Counted from the stretch's first letter, positions 8,772-17,551 are shown. The stretch is 64,000 bases of DNA from Thermovorax subterraneus (GCA_021608145.1 JAKIHM010000002.1:163334-227333), one strand, 5' to 3'. Numbers and translations are program-made. The notes: generated from the letters alone by a model not told the origin.

Positions 8772-9887
8772 TCACCTCAAAGATTCGGCTATTTTAAGCA
8801 TTTCTTCCAGCGGGAGGCTTCCATCGAGGGCGAATATCGTCTGATTGTCCGTCCATAATATTGCGTAATTAAAGGCGTTATCCCCCCATCTATTTTTCAC
8901 CAGGAGGGCTGGCTTTCCTTTTACGGTTATATCTTCGACTTCGGAATGCTCCGCATCGACGGGGATGGGTATGGTGGCCTGCCAGTTTTCGATTCCGGAA
9001 AGCTGCTGCCTTATGTTTTCCGGCAAAAGCGGAAGCTCTAGCATCGCTTCCCTTACGACGTTTAAATCCACACCCTCGGGAACCTGGATTTCGGGAGCTC
9101 CCACCTGGGTTATGACGAAGGATTTAAAATTCGCCCTTTCCTCCTCACTTACAAAAGTTTGCCTCACCGCTCCGGTTGTCCTTATCACGAAAGTCTTTCC
9201 ATCCATTTCTTCTGGAAGGGTCTTTTCCCCACCAAAGGCCATAATAAGCTTGTTTATGCCCTCCACGTCGGGCGTAATTTCCAGCTTTTGGGGTTTTTCG
9301 ACCCCGACGAAGGCAAGCTTGTATCCGTCAAGTTCGCCAAATGGCCTAAAATTGAAGTCCACTTTTTCCGCAGCCGATTCAACCTCTTCGGGCTTCACCT
9401 CTTCAAAGCCGCCTCCGGTGGACCTGAACTTTCCGAATTGCTCCAGGTCTATCTCTTTTATGCCGCCTTCGTTCAGCCTTTGTCTTATCTTTTCTATGTC
9501 TTCCGGCGTGATTTTTACCGCCTCGATCCTGGACATCCTAAAAACGCTTAGAAAATCCGCCACCGCATCCCTTACGGGAGAAACCAGCACGGCCGAAAAT
9601 AGGAGCAGCACCCCTGCAAAAGCGGCGACGGCCTTCCCGTACTTTTTAATCATATTTCCCGCTCCCTTCCTAATCATAAAGTATTTGTACCGCTTTTTTA
9701 GAAATTCCATCGAGGGATTAAAATCTATCGACAGCTTTTCTTTCGCAAATTCATCTAAATCTTTCAATTCATACAGCACCTTTTTGCACTTTGCGCAAGT
9801 ATCCAGGTGGTTTTTTACCATTTCCTTTTCCCTTTCGTCCAGTTCCCCGTCCAGATACGCCTGCAGTATCCCATCGTCATAACACAC
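8772..9887 (-). CDS. anti-sigma factor, zinc-finger (zf-HC2) N terminus, membrane-anchored
   Basis: 371 residues. The N terminus has the zinc-binding H27-x3-C31-x2-C34 motif (HLDTCAKCKK) after an acidic helix, typical of zf-HC2 anti-sigma factors that hold an ECF sigma factor. One membrane segment lies near residues 86-105 (VAAFAGVLLLFSAVLVSP). The remaining 260 residues are outside the membrane, with a C-terminal part that looks like a DUF4367-type domain (AILWTDNQTIFALDGSLPLEEMLKIAESL). Start GTG follows GGAGGTGTGA, which also supplies the sigma gene's stop. The gene lies between the sigma factor and the ABC transporter, as expected for a co-transcribed regulator pair. Confidence 0.87.
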   Translation of the reverse strand: MCYDDGILQAYLDGELDEREKEMVKNHLDTCAKCKKVLYELKDLDEFAKEKLSIDFNPSMEFLKKRYKYFMIRKGAGNMIKKYGKAVAAFAGVLLLFSAVLVSPVRDAVADFLSVFRMSRIEAVKITPEDIEKIRQRLNEGGIKEIDLEQFGKFRSTGGGFEEVKPEEVESAAEKVDFNFRPFGELDGYKLAFVGVEKPQKLEITPDVEGINKLIMAFGGEKTLPEEMDGKTFVIRTTGAVRQTFVSEEERANFKSFVITQVGAPEIQVPEGVDLNVVREAMLELPLLPENIRQQLSGIENWQATIPIPVDAEHSEVEDITVKGKPALLVKNRWGDNAFNYAILWTDNQTIFALDGSLPLEEMLKIAESLR

Positions 9888-9890
9888 GGC

Positions 9891-10367
9891 TCACACCTCC
9901 TCTTTGAAATATTCTTTAAATTTACGGTGGGCCCGGGCTACTAGCGTGCCTATGGATGTTTTTTTAACTCCGAGAACTTCTGCGATCTCTTCGTAACTGT
10001 AGCCCGAATGCTTCATGATGAGTATCATCCTATCCCTTTCGTCCATCTTTGCGAGCACCTGGCGCACGTAAATCTGTTCCTCCCGAAGGTGAAAGGTTTC
10101 CGAATCCCTTCTCAAAAGCCAAAATTTAATCTCCCGCTTTTTCCTGTTATCTTCTCCCCTGAGGTAGTTGTAGGCCAAATTTTTTGCCACCCGGAAGAGC
10201 CATGCCCCCGCGCTTCCCTCCTTTCCTGGGGGATTTTGATAAAATTTTAAAAAAACTTCCTGTGCCAGGTCTTCTGCAAGAAAAGGATCGTTGAGCATAT
10301 ATAAAAGCTGCCGGTATACCTTTGCGTAGTAATTCGCGTATACCTCGCTGTACTCCAGAAAACCCAC
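9891..10367 (-). CDS. ECF-type RNA polymerase sigma factor
   Basis: About 158 residues with regions 2 and 4 only: YSEVYANYYAKVYRQLLYMLND, then AEDLAQEVFLKFY (region 2.2), AWLFRVAKNLAYNYLRG (2.3/2.4), and a C-terminal helix-turn-helix with YSYEEIAEVLGVKKTSIGTLVARAHRKF (region 4.2). No region 3. I place the start at GTG 10367, nine bases after AAGGA; a CTG at 10358 behind AAGGGGGTGGG is possible. Immediately followed by the zinc-finger anti-sigma gene and an ABC-2 transporter. ECF operons of this kind are usually autoregulated; I cannot define the -35/-10 recognition sequence with certainty. Confidence 0.92.
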   Translation of the reverse strand: MGFLEYSEVYANYYAKVYRQLLYMLNDPFLAEDLAQEVFLKFYQNPPGKEGSAGAWLFRVAKNLAYNYLRGEDNRKKREIKFWLLRRDSETFHLREEQIYVRQVLAKMDERDRMILIMKHSGYSYEEIAEVLGVKKTSIGTLVARAHRKFKEYFKEEV

Positions 10368-10419
10368 CCCCTTTGATTCCTTCCATACATAAAGACACAG
10401 TAAAAGGGCAAAACGTGAC

Positions 10420-10451
10420 AAAAAAAAACGCGGAAAAACCCGCGTTTTTTT
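10420..10451 (-). terminator. Rho-independent terminator after alr
   Basis: Minus strand AAAACGCGGG, loop TTTT, CCGCGTTTTTTTTT. The arms are flanked by A and T runs on both sides, so it could act in either direction, but only alr reads into it. It separates alr from the sigma operon. Confidence 0.88.
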
Positions 10452-10452
10452 G

Positions 10453-11610
10453 TCATGCTAAAAATCCATTTTCCCCAAGCCCTCCGACACTTTTCCTTTC
10501 CTCCTCGACGAGATAAATCTTTTCTACCCCTTTATAGTAAATGGGGTCGATATTTACGGTGACTTCATCGCCGACTTTTGCTTTTACTCCGGTAAGGTCC
10601 ACGGCGGTAAGCTGCATCCCTATCCTTCCCAGGACCTTAAGGGGCATGCCATTTATAAAAACCACGGGCTGCGGCCTTAAAAAGTCCTTTACGTCTTGAT
10701 AAATGTTTCTAATCAAACCGGAAACGGAGTAGGTGTAATTTCGCCTTTGCACTTTCAAGCCCTCGTAGTATCCTACCGGTATAATCCCCACCAGCATATC
10801 TTTGGGCGCCCTATAAGTCCTTCCGTAGCCTATATACGAACCCCGCACAAGATGCCTTATCTCGAATATCTTTGCTTTCACGCAAGAAGCTTTTTCTAGT
10901 TCAACTGATCTATTTTTAAACATTGTGATTCCAAAAAGCGCTCCTCCTACTCGAACCATATCCATCCTGGCTTCGGGAAAATCCATAGCCGCAACGGAGC
11001 TTGCGGCGTGGCGCAGAGTTACGCTTATTCCAGCTTTTTTTAAGTTTCCAATCACTTTTTCGAAACAAGAAAGCTGCCTAAAGGTATAGTCGCTTTTTCT
11101 CGCAAATGCATCCGAAAAATGGGTGTAAGCCCCTTCATATACCAGATTGGTGTAATTTTTTAATTTAACCAGTATCTCGTCTAAATTCTCCAAGCCGAAG
11201 CCAAAACGCCCCATACCTGTATCGAATTTAAGGTGGACCCTGCACAAAGTCCCTTTTTCATAAGCTGTTTTATTTAAAAGCTCCGCACTGTCAAGGTTAT
11301 AGACTGTAGGGGTTATGTCGTATTCCATGAACTTCTCGCAGTCCTCCCGGCAGATAGGTGCCGTAAAGCAGAGTATCCTGCCTCTGACCCCAGCCCTCCT
11401 TAATTCAATCGCTTCTTTTAGAAATTCGACTCCGAACCACTCTGCCCCGGCCTGCTGCAGGGTAAGCGCTACCTCCTCCAGTCCATGCCCGTAGGCGTCC
11501 CCTTTAACGACCGCCATAACAGGTACTTTTACTTCCCGCCTTATCTTCTCGTAATTCCTCTTTATAGCGCTCAAGTTAACTTCCATGTACCTTATTTGAG
11601 CATCGAGCAA
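10453..11610 (-). CDS. alr: alanine racemase
   Basis: About 385 residues. The pyridoxal-phosphate lysine lies in AVVKGDAYGHG (the family usually has KADAYGHG, so Gly replaces Ala here), followed by the TIM-barrel motifs DTGMGRFG, RHAASSVAAM and the C-terminal beta domain with YGRTYRAPKDM and VGRIGMQLTAVDL. It makes D-alanine for peptidoglycan. A TTG at 11608-11610, seven bases after TTGGAGGG, is the best start; an upstream TTG overlaps that site. It follows the femX-like gene by 31 bases, pairing D-Ala supply with peptide-bridge synthesis in one transcript from the promoter at 12766-12794. Confidence 0.93.
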   Translation of the reverse strand: MLDAQIRYMEVNLSAIKRNYEKIRREVKVPVMAVVKGDAYGHGLEEVALTLQQAGAEWFGVEFLKEAIELRRAGVRGRILCFTAPICREDCEKFMEYDITPTVYNLDSAELLNKTAYEKGTLCRVHLKFDTGMGRFGFGLENLDEILVKLKNYTNLVYEGAYTHFSDAFARKSDYTFRQLSCFEKVIGNLKKAGISVTLRHAASSVAAMDFPEARMDMVRVGGALFGITMFKNRSVELEKASCVKAKIFEIRHLVRGSYIGYGRTYRAPKDMLVGIIPVGYYEGLKVQRRNYTYSVSGLIRNIYQDVKDFLRPQPVVFINGMPLKVLGRIGMQLTAVDLTGVKAKVGDEVTVNIDPIYYKGVEKIYLVEEERKSVGGLGENGFLA

Positions 11611-11641
11611 AGAAAGACCCTCCAACCAATTTATCCGTCGC

Positions 11642-12712
11642 CTAAAGTTTCATCTTTGCTTTTTTCAAAACCAGGGTGAATTTTCTGCGTAAATCCCTGA
11701 AAACCGGCACTCCTTTTTGAAATATCGTGTACCATAAAGGACTGAATACGAGGTCGTATTCTCCTACGAATTCCGTAAATTCTCCGCTGAATCCCTTTTT
11801 AAACCTGTAGAGCCCGTAAAGTGGATTTTCGGGATTTAAATCACCCGACACCCCCCGAAAGTCGTAAAGGGTGCACCCTCTTCCCTTGGCCAGCTTTATC
11901 ATTTCCCACTGCAATAGGTGGTTGGGCATGACGTTTCGGTGCTCGTTGCTGCTCGCGCCGTAAAGGTACCAGCACTTTTGTCCGAAGAAAAGGCAGATGA
12001 TTCCCGCTATCACCTTCCCCTCGTATTCGGCGAGAGCAAGCTCCATAAATCCCTTCGGCTTTAGGCAGTCGTACATCCTTTCAAAGTATTCGAGGCTCCT
12101 TACCACGAAGCCGTCCCTGATTCCGGTGATTTCCATAATCCTGTGGAATTCCTTAAGGTCCTCCCGGTTTCCGAACCTCACCCTCACTCCTTTTTTTTGA
12201 GCCAGCCTTATGTTGTACCTGGTCTTATGGTGAAATCTCGCCAAAAGCTCGTCCAACGATGGAGTGATATCAAGACGGAATACGAACCTGGGCTGAATTG
12301 CTTCAAAATTAAGAGCTTCCAGGTTTTGGATGAACCCCAGCTTTTTTAAATTATTTACCGCTTCCCAGTCTTTTATACTTATATCGGGATCAATTTTAAG
12401 CATTATCGCGCCGTATTTTTTCGCAAGTTTCTTAACGTTTTCCACAAGAAATTTCAACGTCTCAAAATCACACATGTCGCAAACGGGCCCTCTGGGTGAA
12501 TATATCATATATTTTCCGACCAGCGGAAGCGGCCTAAAAAGGAGCAACATCGATGCTGATATCTTTCCTTCATCTTCTACCATCACGTGCATCGACCGCC
12601 AACTTTCTTCCTTAACCTGAGCCCACTCCAGACTTTGCAGGATGTGTCCTTTCGGGTGATTTTGTATAAAGTCAGTATATTGATTTTTATCGCCGTTGAC
12701 AATAAATTTCAT
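11642..12712 (-). CDS. FemAB/FemX-family peptidoglycan aminoacyltransferase
   Basis: 356 residues with the twin GNAT-like fold of Fem proteins: QSLEWAQVKE near residue 28, PRGPVCD and LKIDPDI, the RYNIRLAQKKGVRV core near 180, then WYLYGASSNEHRNVMPNHLLQWEMIKLAKGRGC and YDFRGVSGDLNPENPLYGLYRFKKGFSG near the C terminus. This last stretch is the family's most conserved segment. The family adds amino acids from aminoacyl-tRNA to the lipid II stem peptide, or joins residues to peptidoglycan. It lacks the long coiled-coil arm of staphylococcal FemA. First gene of the pair with alr. Confidence 0.88.
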   Translation of the reverse strand: MKFIVNGDKNQYTDFIQNHPKGHILQSLEWAQVKEESWRSMHVMVEDEGKISASMLLLFRPLPLVGKYMIYSPRGPVCDMCDFETLKFLVENVKKLAKKYGAIMLKIDPDISIKDWEAVNNLKKLGFIQNLEALNFEAIQPRFVFRLDITPSLDELLARFHHKTRYNIRLAQKKGVRVRFGNREDLKEFHRIMEITGIRDGFVVRSLEYFERMYDCLKPKGFMELALAEYEGKVIAGIICLFFGQKCWYLYGASSNEHRNVMPNHLLQWEMIKLAKGRGCTLYDFRGVSGDLNPENPLYGLYRFKKGFSGEFTEFVGEYDLVFSPLWYTIFQKGVPVFRDLRRKFTLVLKKAKMKL

Positions 12713-12765
12713 CTATACAACTCCCTTGAAATTTATATTTTAGTGTAAATTGGAGTCTATCTATA

Positions 12766-12794
12766 ATTATCCTGCATATAAAGACAAGCGTCAA
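12766..12794 (-). promoter_or_regulatory. sigma-A type promoter for femX-alr
   Basis: Minus strand TTGACG at 12789-12794, 17-base spacer, GATAAT at 12766-12771; start of transcription expected about 45 bases before the femX ATG. Confidence 0.7.
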
Positions 12795-12818
12795 TGATAA
12801 ATTAAGGCAGGCACAAAA

Positions 12819-12850
12819 TTAAAACCCGGCCTTTGATAACCGGGTTTTCA
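12819..12850 (-). terminator. Rho-independent terminator after ilvE
   Basis: Minus strand AAAACCCGG, loop TTATCAAAGG, CCGGGTTTTAATTTT, immediately after the ilvE stop. Confidence 0.88.
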
Positions 12851-12851
12851 C

Positions 12852-13736
12852 TTAACATGAGGGGTAAATTTCTTCGCCATCCACTTTTACCAGTTCTTTA
12901 AAAGCACCGAGCAGTAATTTTGTAACAGCACCTGGCTTTCCATCTCCTATTATCCTTCCGTCTACCTTAACTACCGGAATCACCTCTGCTGCAGTACCAG
13001 TCAAGAAGCACTCATCGGCTGTATAAAGCTCGTACCTTGTAAACAATTTTTCCTCGACCTTTATGTTGTTCTTCTGTGCCAGTTCAATTATGGCATTCCT
13101 CGTGACCCCAATGAGGATTCCAGCATAAGTCGGCGGTGTAATGAGCACACCGTCCTTAACTATGAATATATTATCCCCAGTACACTCAGCCACATAATCC
13201 TGGGTGTTCAGCATCACGGCTTCCATTACCCCGGCCTGGTTAGCCTCGATCTTCGCCATTATATTGTTCAAATAATTGAGGCTTTTCATCTGGGGATTTA
13301 CCCCTTCCGGCACATTTCTCCGGGTTGCCGCCGTTATAATTTCAAGACCTTCTTCATACATCCTTTCAGGATAAAGCACTATCTTGTCCGCTATACACAC
13401 TATAGTGGGTTCATGGCATTTTCTAGGGTCGAGTCCGAGGTCTCCTATTCCCCTTGATACTACTAACCTAATATACGCATCTCTTAGCTCATTTTGCCTC
13501 AATGTCTCTTTTACTACTTCCTTCATTTCTTCCTTCGAAATGGGTATGTCAAGCATTATTGCCCTTGCCCCGCTGTATAACCTGTCAATATGCTGTTTTA
13601 GCCGGAATACCCTGCCATCATAGGCTCTAATGCCTTCAAACACACCATCCCCGTACAAAAATCCATGGTCGAATACGGAAATTTTTGCCTCCTCTTTAGG
13701 ATAAAATTTGCCGTTGATATACACTTTGATGCCCAT
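12852..13736 (-). CDS. ilvE: branched-chain amino acid aminotransferase (class IV)
   Basis: 294 residues of the fold-type IV PLP family. Seen: FDHGFLYGDGVFEGIRAYDG at residues 22-41, RLVVSRGIGDLGLDP, the PLP lysine in QMKSLNYLNNI, EAVMLN and ECTGDNIFIVKDG, and TGTAAEVIPVVKVDGRIIGDG. It interconverts Leu, Ile and Val with their 2-oxo acids. The T-box leader upstream ties expression to an uncharged tRNA, which fits a branched-chain enzyme and distinguishes it from the D-amino-acid aminotransferase paralogue at 37092-37943. It stands alone between its leader and its terminator. Confidence 0.92.
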   Translation of the reverse strand: MGIKVYINGKFYPKEEAKISVFDHGFLYGDGVFEGIRAYDGRVFRLKQHIDRLYSGARAIMLDIPISKEEMKEVVKETLRQNELRDAYIRLVVSRGIGDLGLDPRKCHEPTIVCIADKIVLYPERMYEEGLEIITAATRRNVPEGVNPQMKSLNYLNNIMAKIEANQAGVMEAVMLNTQDYVAECTGDNIFIVKDGVLITPPTYAGILIGVTRNAIIELAQKNNIKVEEKLFTRYELYTADECFLTGTAAEVIPVVKVDGRIIGDGKPGAVTKLLLGAFKELVKVDGEEIYPSC

Positions 13737-13761
13737 TACTCAAACCCCCTTTTTTTATATA

Positions 13762-14015
13762 AAAATTTACCCCCTCATCCCCAGACCTATATTTCCAGGG
13801 ACGAGGGGGTTTTCCTCGCGGTACCACCCTGATTTGCCCAGTCAATGCGGGCCTTCTTTACTTTAACGCTCATAGCGGCTCCGGACTACTCCATTCGCCC
13901 GGGCTGTTCGGGAACGACGGGGATAAACGGCTCGGTACCGGCTTTCACCTAACCCGGCTCTCTTTTACCGCTGCCGATTTACCCCTTTTCCGTCATCACA
14001 TTTTTCTTTATTGGG
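13762..14015 (-). ncRNA. T-box leader of ilvE
   Basis: The T-box sequence AGGGTGGTACCGCG is at 13817-13830. It is followed on the minus strand by a strong terminator, CCCCCTCGTCCC pairing with GGGGATGAGGGGG, and TAAATTTTTATAT (13752-13811). Upstream lie a stem-I-like hairpin (GGGGTAAA...CGGC pairing with GCCG..TTTATCCCC) and AGAGAGCCGG/GGTGAAAGCCGG. The acceptor-pairing bulge reads TGGT, which matches a tRNA with A73, as Leu, Ile and Val tRNAs have. In the segment where the specifier should lie, only GTC and GTT (Val) at 13913-13918 are candidates for a branched-chain codon; I do not consider the specifier settled. Confidence 0.9.
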
Positions 14016-14019
14016 TTTG

Positions 14020-14054
14020 TAAAAAAACAGCGGCTTTACTCTAACCTGCCGCTT
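14020..14054 (-). terminator. terminator-like hairpin upstream of the T-box body
   Basis: Minus strand AGCGGC, 13-base loop, GCCGCT, then GTTTTTTT. It lies between the promoter at 14100-14129 and the T-box stem I. It may end the long pfkA-pyk-thioesterase transcript, or be an extra 5' hairpin of the leader. Confidence 0.55.
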
Positions 14055-14099
14055 TGTTTTATTTTTAAATTTTAATTTGATATGTATAATTTGATATGT

Positions 14100-14129
14100 A
14101 TTTTAACACCTAAATTTTTATTTTGTCAA
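14100..14129 (-). promoter_or_regulatory. sigma-A type promoter upstream of the ilvE leader
   Basis: Minus strand TTGACA at 14124-14129 and TAAAAT at 14100-14105 (18-base spacer; TTAAAA one base on gives 17). The -35 box overlaps the stop codon of the thioesterase gene. Confidence 0.7.
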
Positions 14130-14563
14130 GGGGTAGATGAAAATTTTGTAACCGTCAATTTTTCAAGAACTTCCCATACACGAGGGTGACTCTTCTTTAT
14201 ATTGAGCGGCTTTCCATCTTTGTTTATAAAAGTATGCTCGGTATAGCCTTCCGCAAGGAGCACCCCGTCCTGCTTTCTAAATACTTCGTAAGTCAATTTT
14301 AACCTTGTAGGCCTCACATCTTTCACTCTAGTTTTTACAATTACCGTATCTCCAAAGCGCGCTGAATGCCTGTACTTGCAAAAACTTTCTAACACAGGAA
14401 GATATAACCCTTGTTTTTCTATCTCCCAGTAAGGCAAGTCTATAGATTTGAAAAATTCGGTTCTCCCTACTTCAAACCACACGTAATAGTTGGCATGGTA
14501 TACTATCCCCATCTGGTCTGTTTCCGCATACCTGACCGAAAAAGACGTTTCTACAGCTTTCAT
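14126..14563 (-). CDS. acyl-CoA thioesterase, YbgC/4HBT hotdog family
   Basis: 145 residues, one hotdog domain. The catalytic region RYAETDQMGIVYHANYYVWFE (with the Asp at about residue 17) is characteristic of the 4-hydroxybenzoyl-CoA thioesterase/YbgC family, which hydrolyses acyl-CoA or acyl-ACP thioesters. The substrate cannot be told from sequence. It lies eight bases after pyk as the last gene of the dnaE-pfkA-pyk run, before the terminator-like hairpin. ATG start with a weak purine site inside the pyk end. Confidence 0.88.
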   Translation of the reverse strand: MKAVETSFSVRYAETDQMGIVYHANYYVWFEVGRTEFFKSIDLPYWEIEKQGLYLPVLESFCKYRHSARFGDTVIVKTRVKDVRPTRLKLTYEVFRKQDGVLLAEGYTEHTFINKDGKPLNIKKSHPRVWEVLEKLTVTKFSSTP

Positions 14564-14571
14564 CGCTCCAC

Positions 14572-16320
14572 CTACTTTACATCGGCTACACCCTTATAGA
14601 CCAAACCTCTCTGGCAGTCTATTGTAACCTGGTCACCTGTTGATAGTTTTTCTGTTGCCCCTTCTGCCCCTACAATTACCGGGATACCCAATTCTATTCC
14701 AGCAATAGCTGCGTGCGATGTGAGGCCGCCTTCCTCTGCTATAATGGCCGATGCCCTCCTTATTACCGGCATGTAATCTTTATCGGTAGAAGTTACAACC
14801 AGAATGCAGCCGTCGGGCATGGCCTCGGCTTCTCTCAGCGTCCTTGCAACATGGACAGTCCCATAAATCGATTTATTCCCTATTCCCGTGCCTTTTAAGA
14901 CCACATCTCCCACCACTTGAACTCGTATAAGATTGGTGGTTCCGCTTACGTACAGGGGAACGCCGGCAGTTATCACCACTAAATCGCCCTTTTTTATGAG
15001 GCCGGATTCCAATGCTCCGTTCACCGCTTCCCTGAACATCTCGTCAGTGGAAGTCGTTTCCTTTACCCTGATCGGAAAAACACCCCATATTATCTGAAGG
15101 GTCCTGGTGACCTTTTCTCTTGGCGTCACTGCTATAATAGGAGCTGAAGGCCTGAACTTGGCCACCATGCGCGCTGTATATCCCGACTTTGTGGATGTTA
15201 TTACTGCACTTGCTCCTAGGTCTTTTGCTATCGTATACGTGGCGTGGCTTATTGCATCGGTCACCGTCCTTATGCTCGTCTGCCTTTTTACGGCCGTTGC
15301 ATCCAGCGAAACACTTTCTTCCACTTTTTGAGCAATCCTTGCCATAACTTTAACGGCCTCTACCGGAAAATCCCCTGCAGCTGTTTCTCCTGAAAGCATA
15401 ATGGCATCGGTTCCGTCCATTATAGCGTTAGCCACATCCGTAGCTTCGGCTCGAGTAGGCCTGGGATTTTTTATCATAGACTCCAGCATCTGAGTGGCTG
15501 TTATCACCGGTTTCCCGGCCCTATTGCACTTTTCTATAATTATTTTCTGCACCAGGGGGACTTCCTCGACAGGGATTTCTACTCCCAGATCTCCCCTTGC
15601 CACCATTATTCCATCGGCAACTTTTATTATCTCGTCCAGGTTTTGAACCCCTTCTTGGTTTTCAATCTTGGCTATTATTTGTATGTCATTTCCACCGTTT
15701 TCCTCGAGAATCTTTCTTATTGCCAGGACATCTGAAGCCTTTCTTATAAAAGAAGCTGCTATGAAGTCAACTTCCATCTTTATACCAAAAAGGATGTCTT
15801 CCACATCTTTAGGAGTAACCGCAGGAAGGGGTATTGATTTGCCAGGCAGGTTCACGCCTTTTTTGGAACTCAGCTCACCGCCGTTCAAAACCGTGCATTG
15901 GATTTCAGCATCCGCAACTTTCTTTACCTCTAATTCTATAAGGCCATCGGCAAGCAGAATCCTGTCGCCCGCATTTACTAACTTCGTAATTTCTTTCAGA
16001 TTTACGAAAACCCTTTTATTATCCCCTTCCACTGGATATGTCACCAAAGTGAACTCTTGGCCTTTTTCTAAAAATACCTTCCCGCTAGCGAAAGTTCCAA
16101 GGCGAATTTCCGGTCCCTTGGTATCCAGCATTATGGCAACAGAAGCATTCAATTCCCTCGCAGCTTCTCGAATTGCCGCAATTCTCGCCCCGTGCTCCTC
16201 ATGGGTGCCGTGGGAAAAATTAAGCCGTGCAACATTCATTCCTGCCTTTATCAGTTCTTTTATTATTTCCTTTTTCTCACTGGCAGGGCCGATTGTACAA
16301 ACTATTTTCGTCCTCCGCAT
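14572..16320 (-). CDS. pyk: pyruvate kinase with C-terminal PEP-utiliser domain
   Basis: 582 residues. It begins MRRTKIVCTIGPASEKKEII; substrate and metal motifs MLDTKGPEIRLG, KIENQEGVQNLDEII, MVARGDLGVEIP and TATQMLESM follow in order. After the alpha/beta C domain, about 110 extra residues carry GGLTSHAAIAGIELGIPVIVG, a PEP-utiliser histidine domain as in Bacillus and other thermophilic Firmicutes pyruvate kinases. It converts PEP and ADP to pyruvate and ATP at the end of glycolysis. pfkA lies 21 bases upstream, so two control points of glycolysis are co-transcribed. Confidence 0.96.
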   Translation of the reverse strand: MRRTKIVCTIGPASEKKEIIKELIKAGMNVARLNFSHGTHEEHGARIAAIREAARELNASVAIMLDTKGPEIRLGTFASGKVFLEKGQEFTLVTYPVEGDNKRVFVNLKEITKLVNAGDRILLADGLIELEVKKVADAEIQCTVLNGGELSSKKGVNLPGKSIPLPAVTPKDVEDILFGIKMEVDFIAASFIRKASDVLAIRKILEENGGNDIQIIAKIENQEGVQNLDEIIKVADGIMVARGDLGVEIPVEEVPLVQKIIIEKCNRAGKPVITATQMLESMIKNPRPTRAEATDVANAIMDGTDAIMLSGETAAGDFPVEAVKVMARIAQKVEESVSLDATAVKRQTSIRTVTDAISHATYTIAKDLGASAVITSTKSGYTARMVAKFRPSAPIIAVTPREKVTRTLQIIWGVFPIRVKETTSTDEMFREAVNGALESGLIKKGDLVVITAGVPLYVSGTTNLIRVQVVGDVVLKGTGIGNKSIYGTVHVARTLREAEAMPDGCILVVTSTDKDYMPVIRRASAIIAEEGGLTSHAAIAGIELGIPVIVGAEGATEKLSTGDQVTIDCQRGLVYKGVADVK

Positions 16321-16341
16321 AAATTCAACACCTTCCCCAGC

Positions 16342-17301
16342 CTATATAGCTAAGACGCTCGCCAGGTTGTAAAGTTCCTCGTTCAATGGCTTTTGGGCGG
16401 AAAATATTTTCTCCAGGTCCGTGACTACAAGTTCCCCTTTTACCCAACCTATCATTTTGTTGCTGACACCATTTAACAAAAGTTCCACCGCTTTTCCGCC
16501 CATCTGGCTGGCGAGTATTCTGTCGAAAGCCGTGGGAGTACCTCCCCTTTGGAGGTGACCAAGCACTATAACCCGCGTTTCAAGCCCCGTCACTTCCTTA
16601 ATTTTTTGGCCAACTTCAAAAGCATTTCCTGCGCCTTCGGCTAAAATTATTATGCTGTGGAGCTTGCCGCGCTTGTAACCGCTCATTATTTTGTCACAAA
16701 CATTTTTTATCGTATAGGGCTTCTCCGGGACAAGGATAGTTTCAGCTCCACATGCGACTCCGGAATAGAGGGCGATGTGCCCCGATTCCCTCCCCATAAC
16801 TTCTATAATGAAGGTTCTTTCGTGGGACGTAGCCGTATCCCTTATCTTGTTAACGGCTTCAACCACTGTATTGACGGCGGTATCGAAACCTATCGAATAA
16901 TCCGTAAACGGAATATCGTTGTCGATCGTGCCCGGAATGCCTATCGTCGGTATTCCTCTGTTTGCAAGTTCCGCCGCACCTCTGAAAGACCCATCTCCGC
17001 CAATTACCACGAGCCCTTCAATCCCGAGTTGCTTTATATTATTCACAGCCTTTTCCATACCTTCTTTTGTCTTAAATTCTTCCGAGCGGGCGGTCCTCAA
17101 AATAGTGCCGCCCCGGTGGATTATATCTCCGACAGACCCTAAGCTCATTTCTATGAAGTCACCGGCTAAAAGTCCTGCGTAACCCTTTCTGATGCCATAA
17201 ACTTCCACGCCATTATATATGGCGCTTCTAACAACCGCCCTGATAGCAGCATTCATTCCCGGCGCATCTCCGCCACTTGTCAGAACTCCTATCCTCTTCA
17301 C
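16342..17301 (-). CDS. pfkA: ATP-dependent 6-phosphofructokinase
   Basis: 319 residues, the bacterial length. Motifs: [21 protein letters not shown] at the N terminus, [12 protein letters not shown] (ATP site), [22 protein letters not shown] (catalytic TIDND), [11 protein letters not shown], and [19 protein letters not shown]. It phosphorylates fructose 6-phosphate, the committed step of glycolysis. The residues after the first GGD are of the ATP-type rather than the pyrophosphate-type enzyme. It is followed by pyk and preceded by the small 64-residue gene and dnaE, an order shared with Bacillus (dnaE...pfkA-pyk). Confidence 0.96.
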   Translation of the reverse strand: MKRIGVLTSGGDAPGMNAAIRAVVRSAIYNGVEVYGIRKGYAGLLAGDFIEMSLGSVGDIIHRGGTILRTARSEEFKTKEGMEKAVNNIKQLGIEGLVVIGGDGSFRGAAELANRGIPTIGIPGTIDNDIPFTDYSIGFDTAVNTVVEAVNKIRDTATSHERTFIIEVMGRESGHIALYSGVACGAETILVPEKPYTIKNVCDKIMSGYKRGKLHSIIILAEGAGNAFEVGQKIKEVTGLETRVIVLGHLQRGGTPTAFDRILASQMGGKAVELLLNGVSNKMIGWVKGELVVTDLEKIFSAQKPLNEELYNLASVLAI

Positions 17302-17317
17302 ATCCTTCTCCCCTTCA

Positions 17318-17512
17318 TTACAGATTTTTTTCCAAAATCGTTTTTTGAGCTTCTTCCGCCTCAGATTCCGGCACGAGGATTTCTATATAACATCCCCGCT
17401 TTTTGCTCTTCATTATCTCCTTTGTTTTCACCAAAAATCCTTCTTCTTTCAAAGCGTTGACCACTTTATCCGCATTTTCTTTGTCGGTAGCCATGTACAC
17501 TACAGTCCACAT
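17318..17512 (-). CDS. small conserved hypothetical protein between dnaE and pfkA
   Basis: 64 residues: [20 protein letters not shown], a basic linker ([16 protein letters not shown]) and a C-terminal helix. The layout beta-alpha-beta-beta-alpha recalls small DUF2007/ACT-like signal proteins, and similar genes next to dnaE/pfkA occur in related anaerobes as I recall. The function is not known. It is not glutamate decarboxylase, a name sometimes attached to such proteins, since it is far too short. GGAGG precedes the ATG. Co-transcribed with dnaE (39 bases upstream) and pfkA (16 bases downstream). Confidence 0.7.
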   Translation of the reverse strand: MWTVVYMATDKENADKVVNALKEEGFLVKTKEIMKSKKRGCYIEILVPESEAEEAQKTILEKNL

Positions 17513-17551
17513 CTCCGGGGCCTCCTTTTATTGTTTTATTATTCTCAAGTC

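Noticed and set aside
8965..9882. Plus-strand 305-codon open frame opposite the anti-sigma gene
   Set aside because: Antisense shadow; composition is Ser/Pro/Thr-rich, without motif or SD, while the minus-strand frame has clear zinc-finger and membrane features.
15668..16372. Plus-strand 234-codon open frame opposite pyk
   Set aside because: It lies entirely antisense to a strongly supported pyruvate kinase, lacks a ribosome-binding site and has a Ser/Phe/Ile-rich composition typical of reversed coding DNA.
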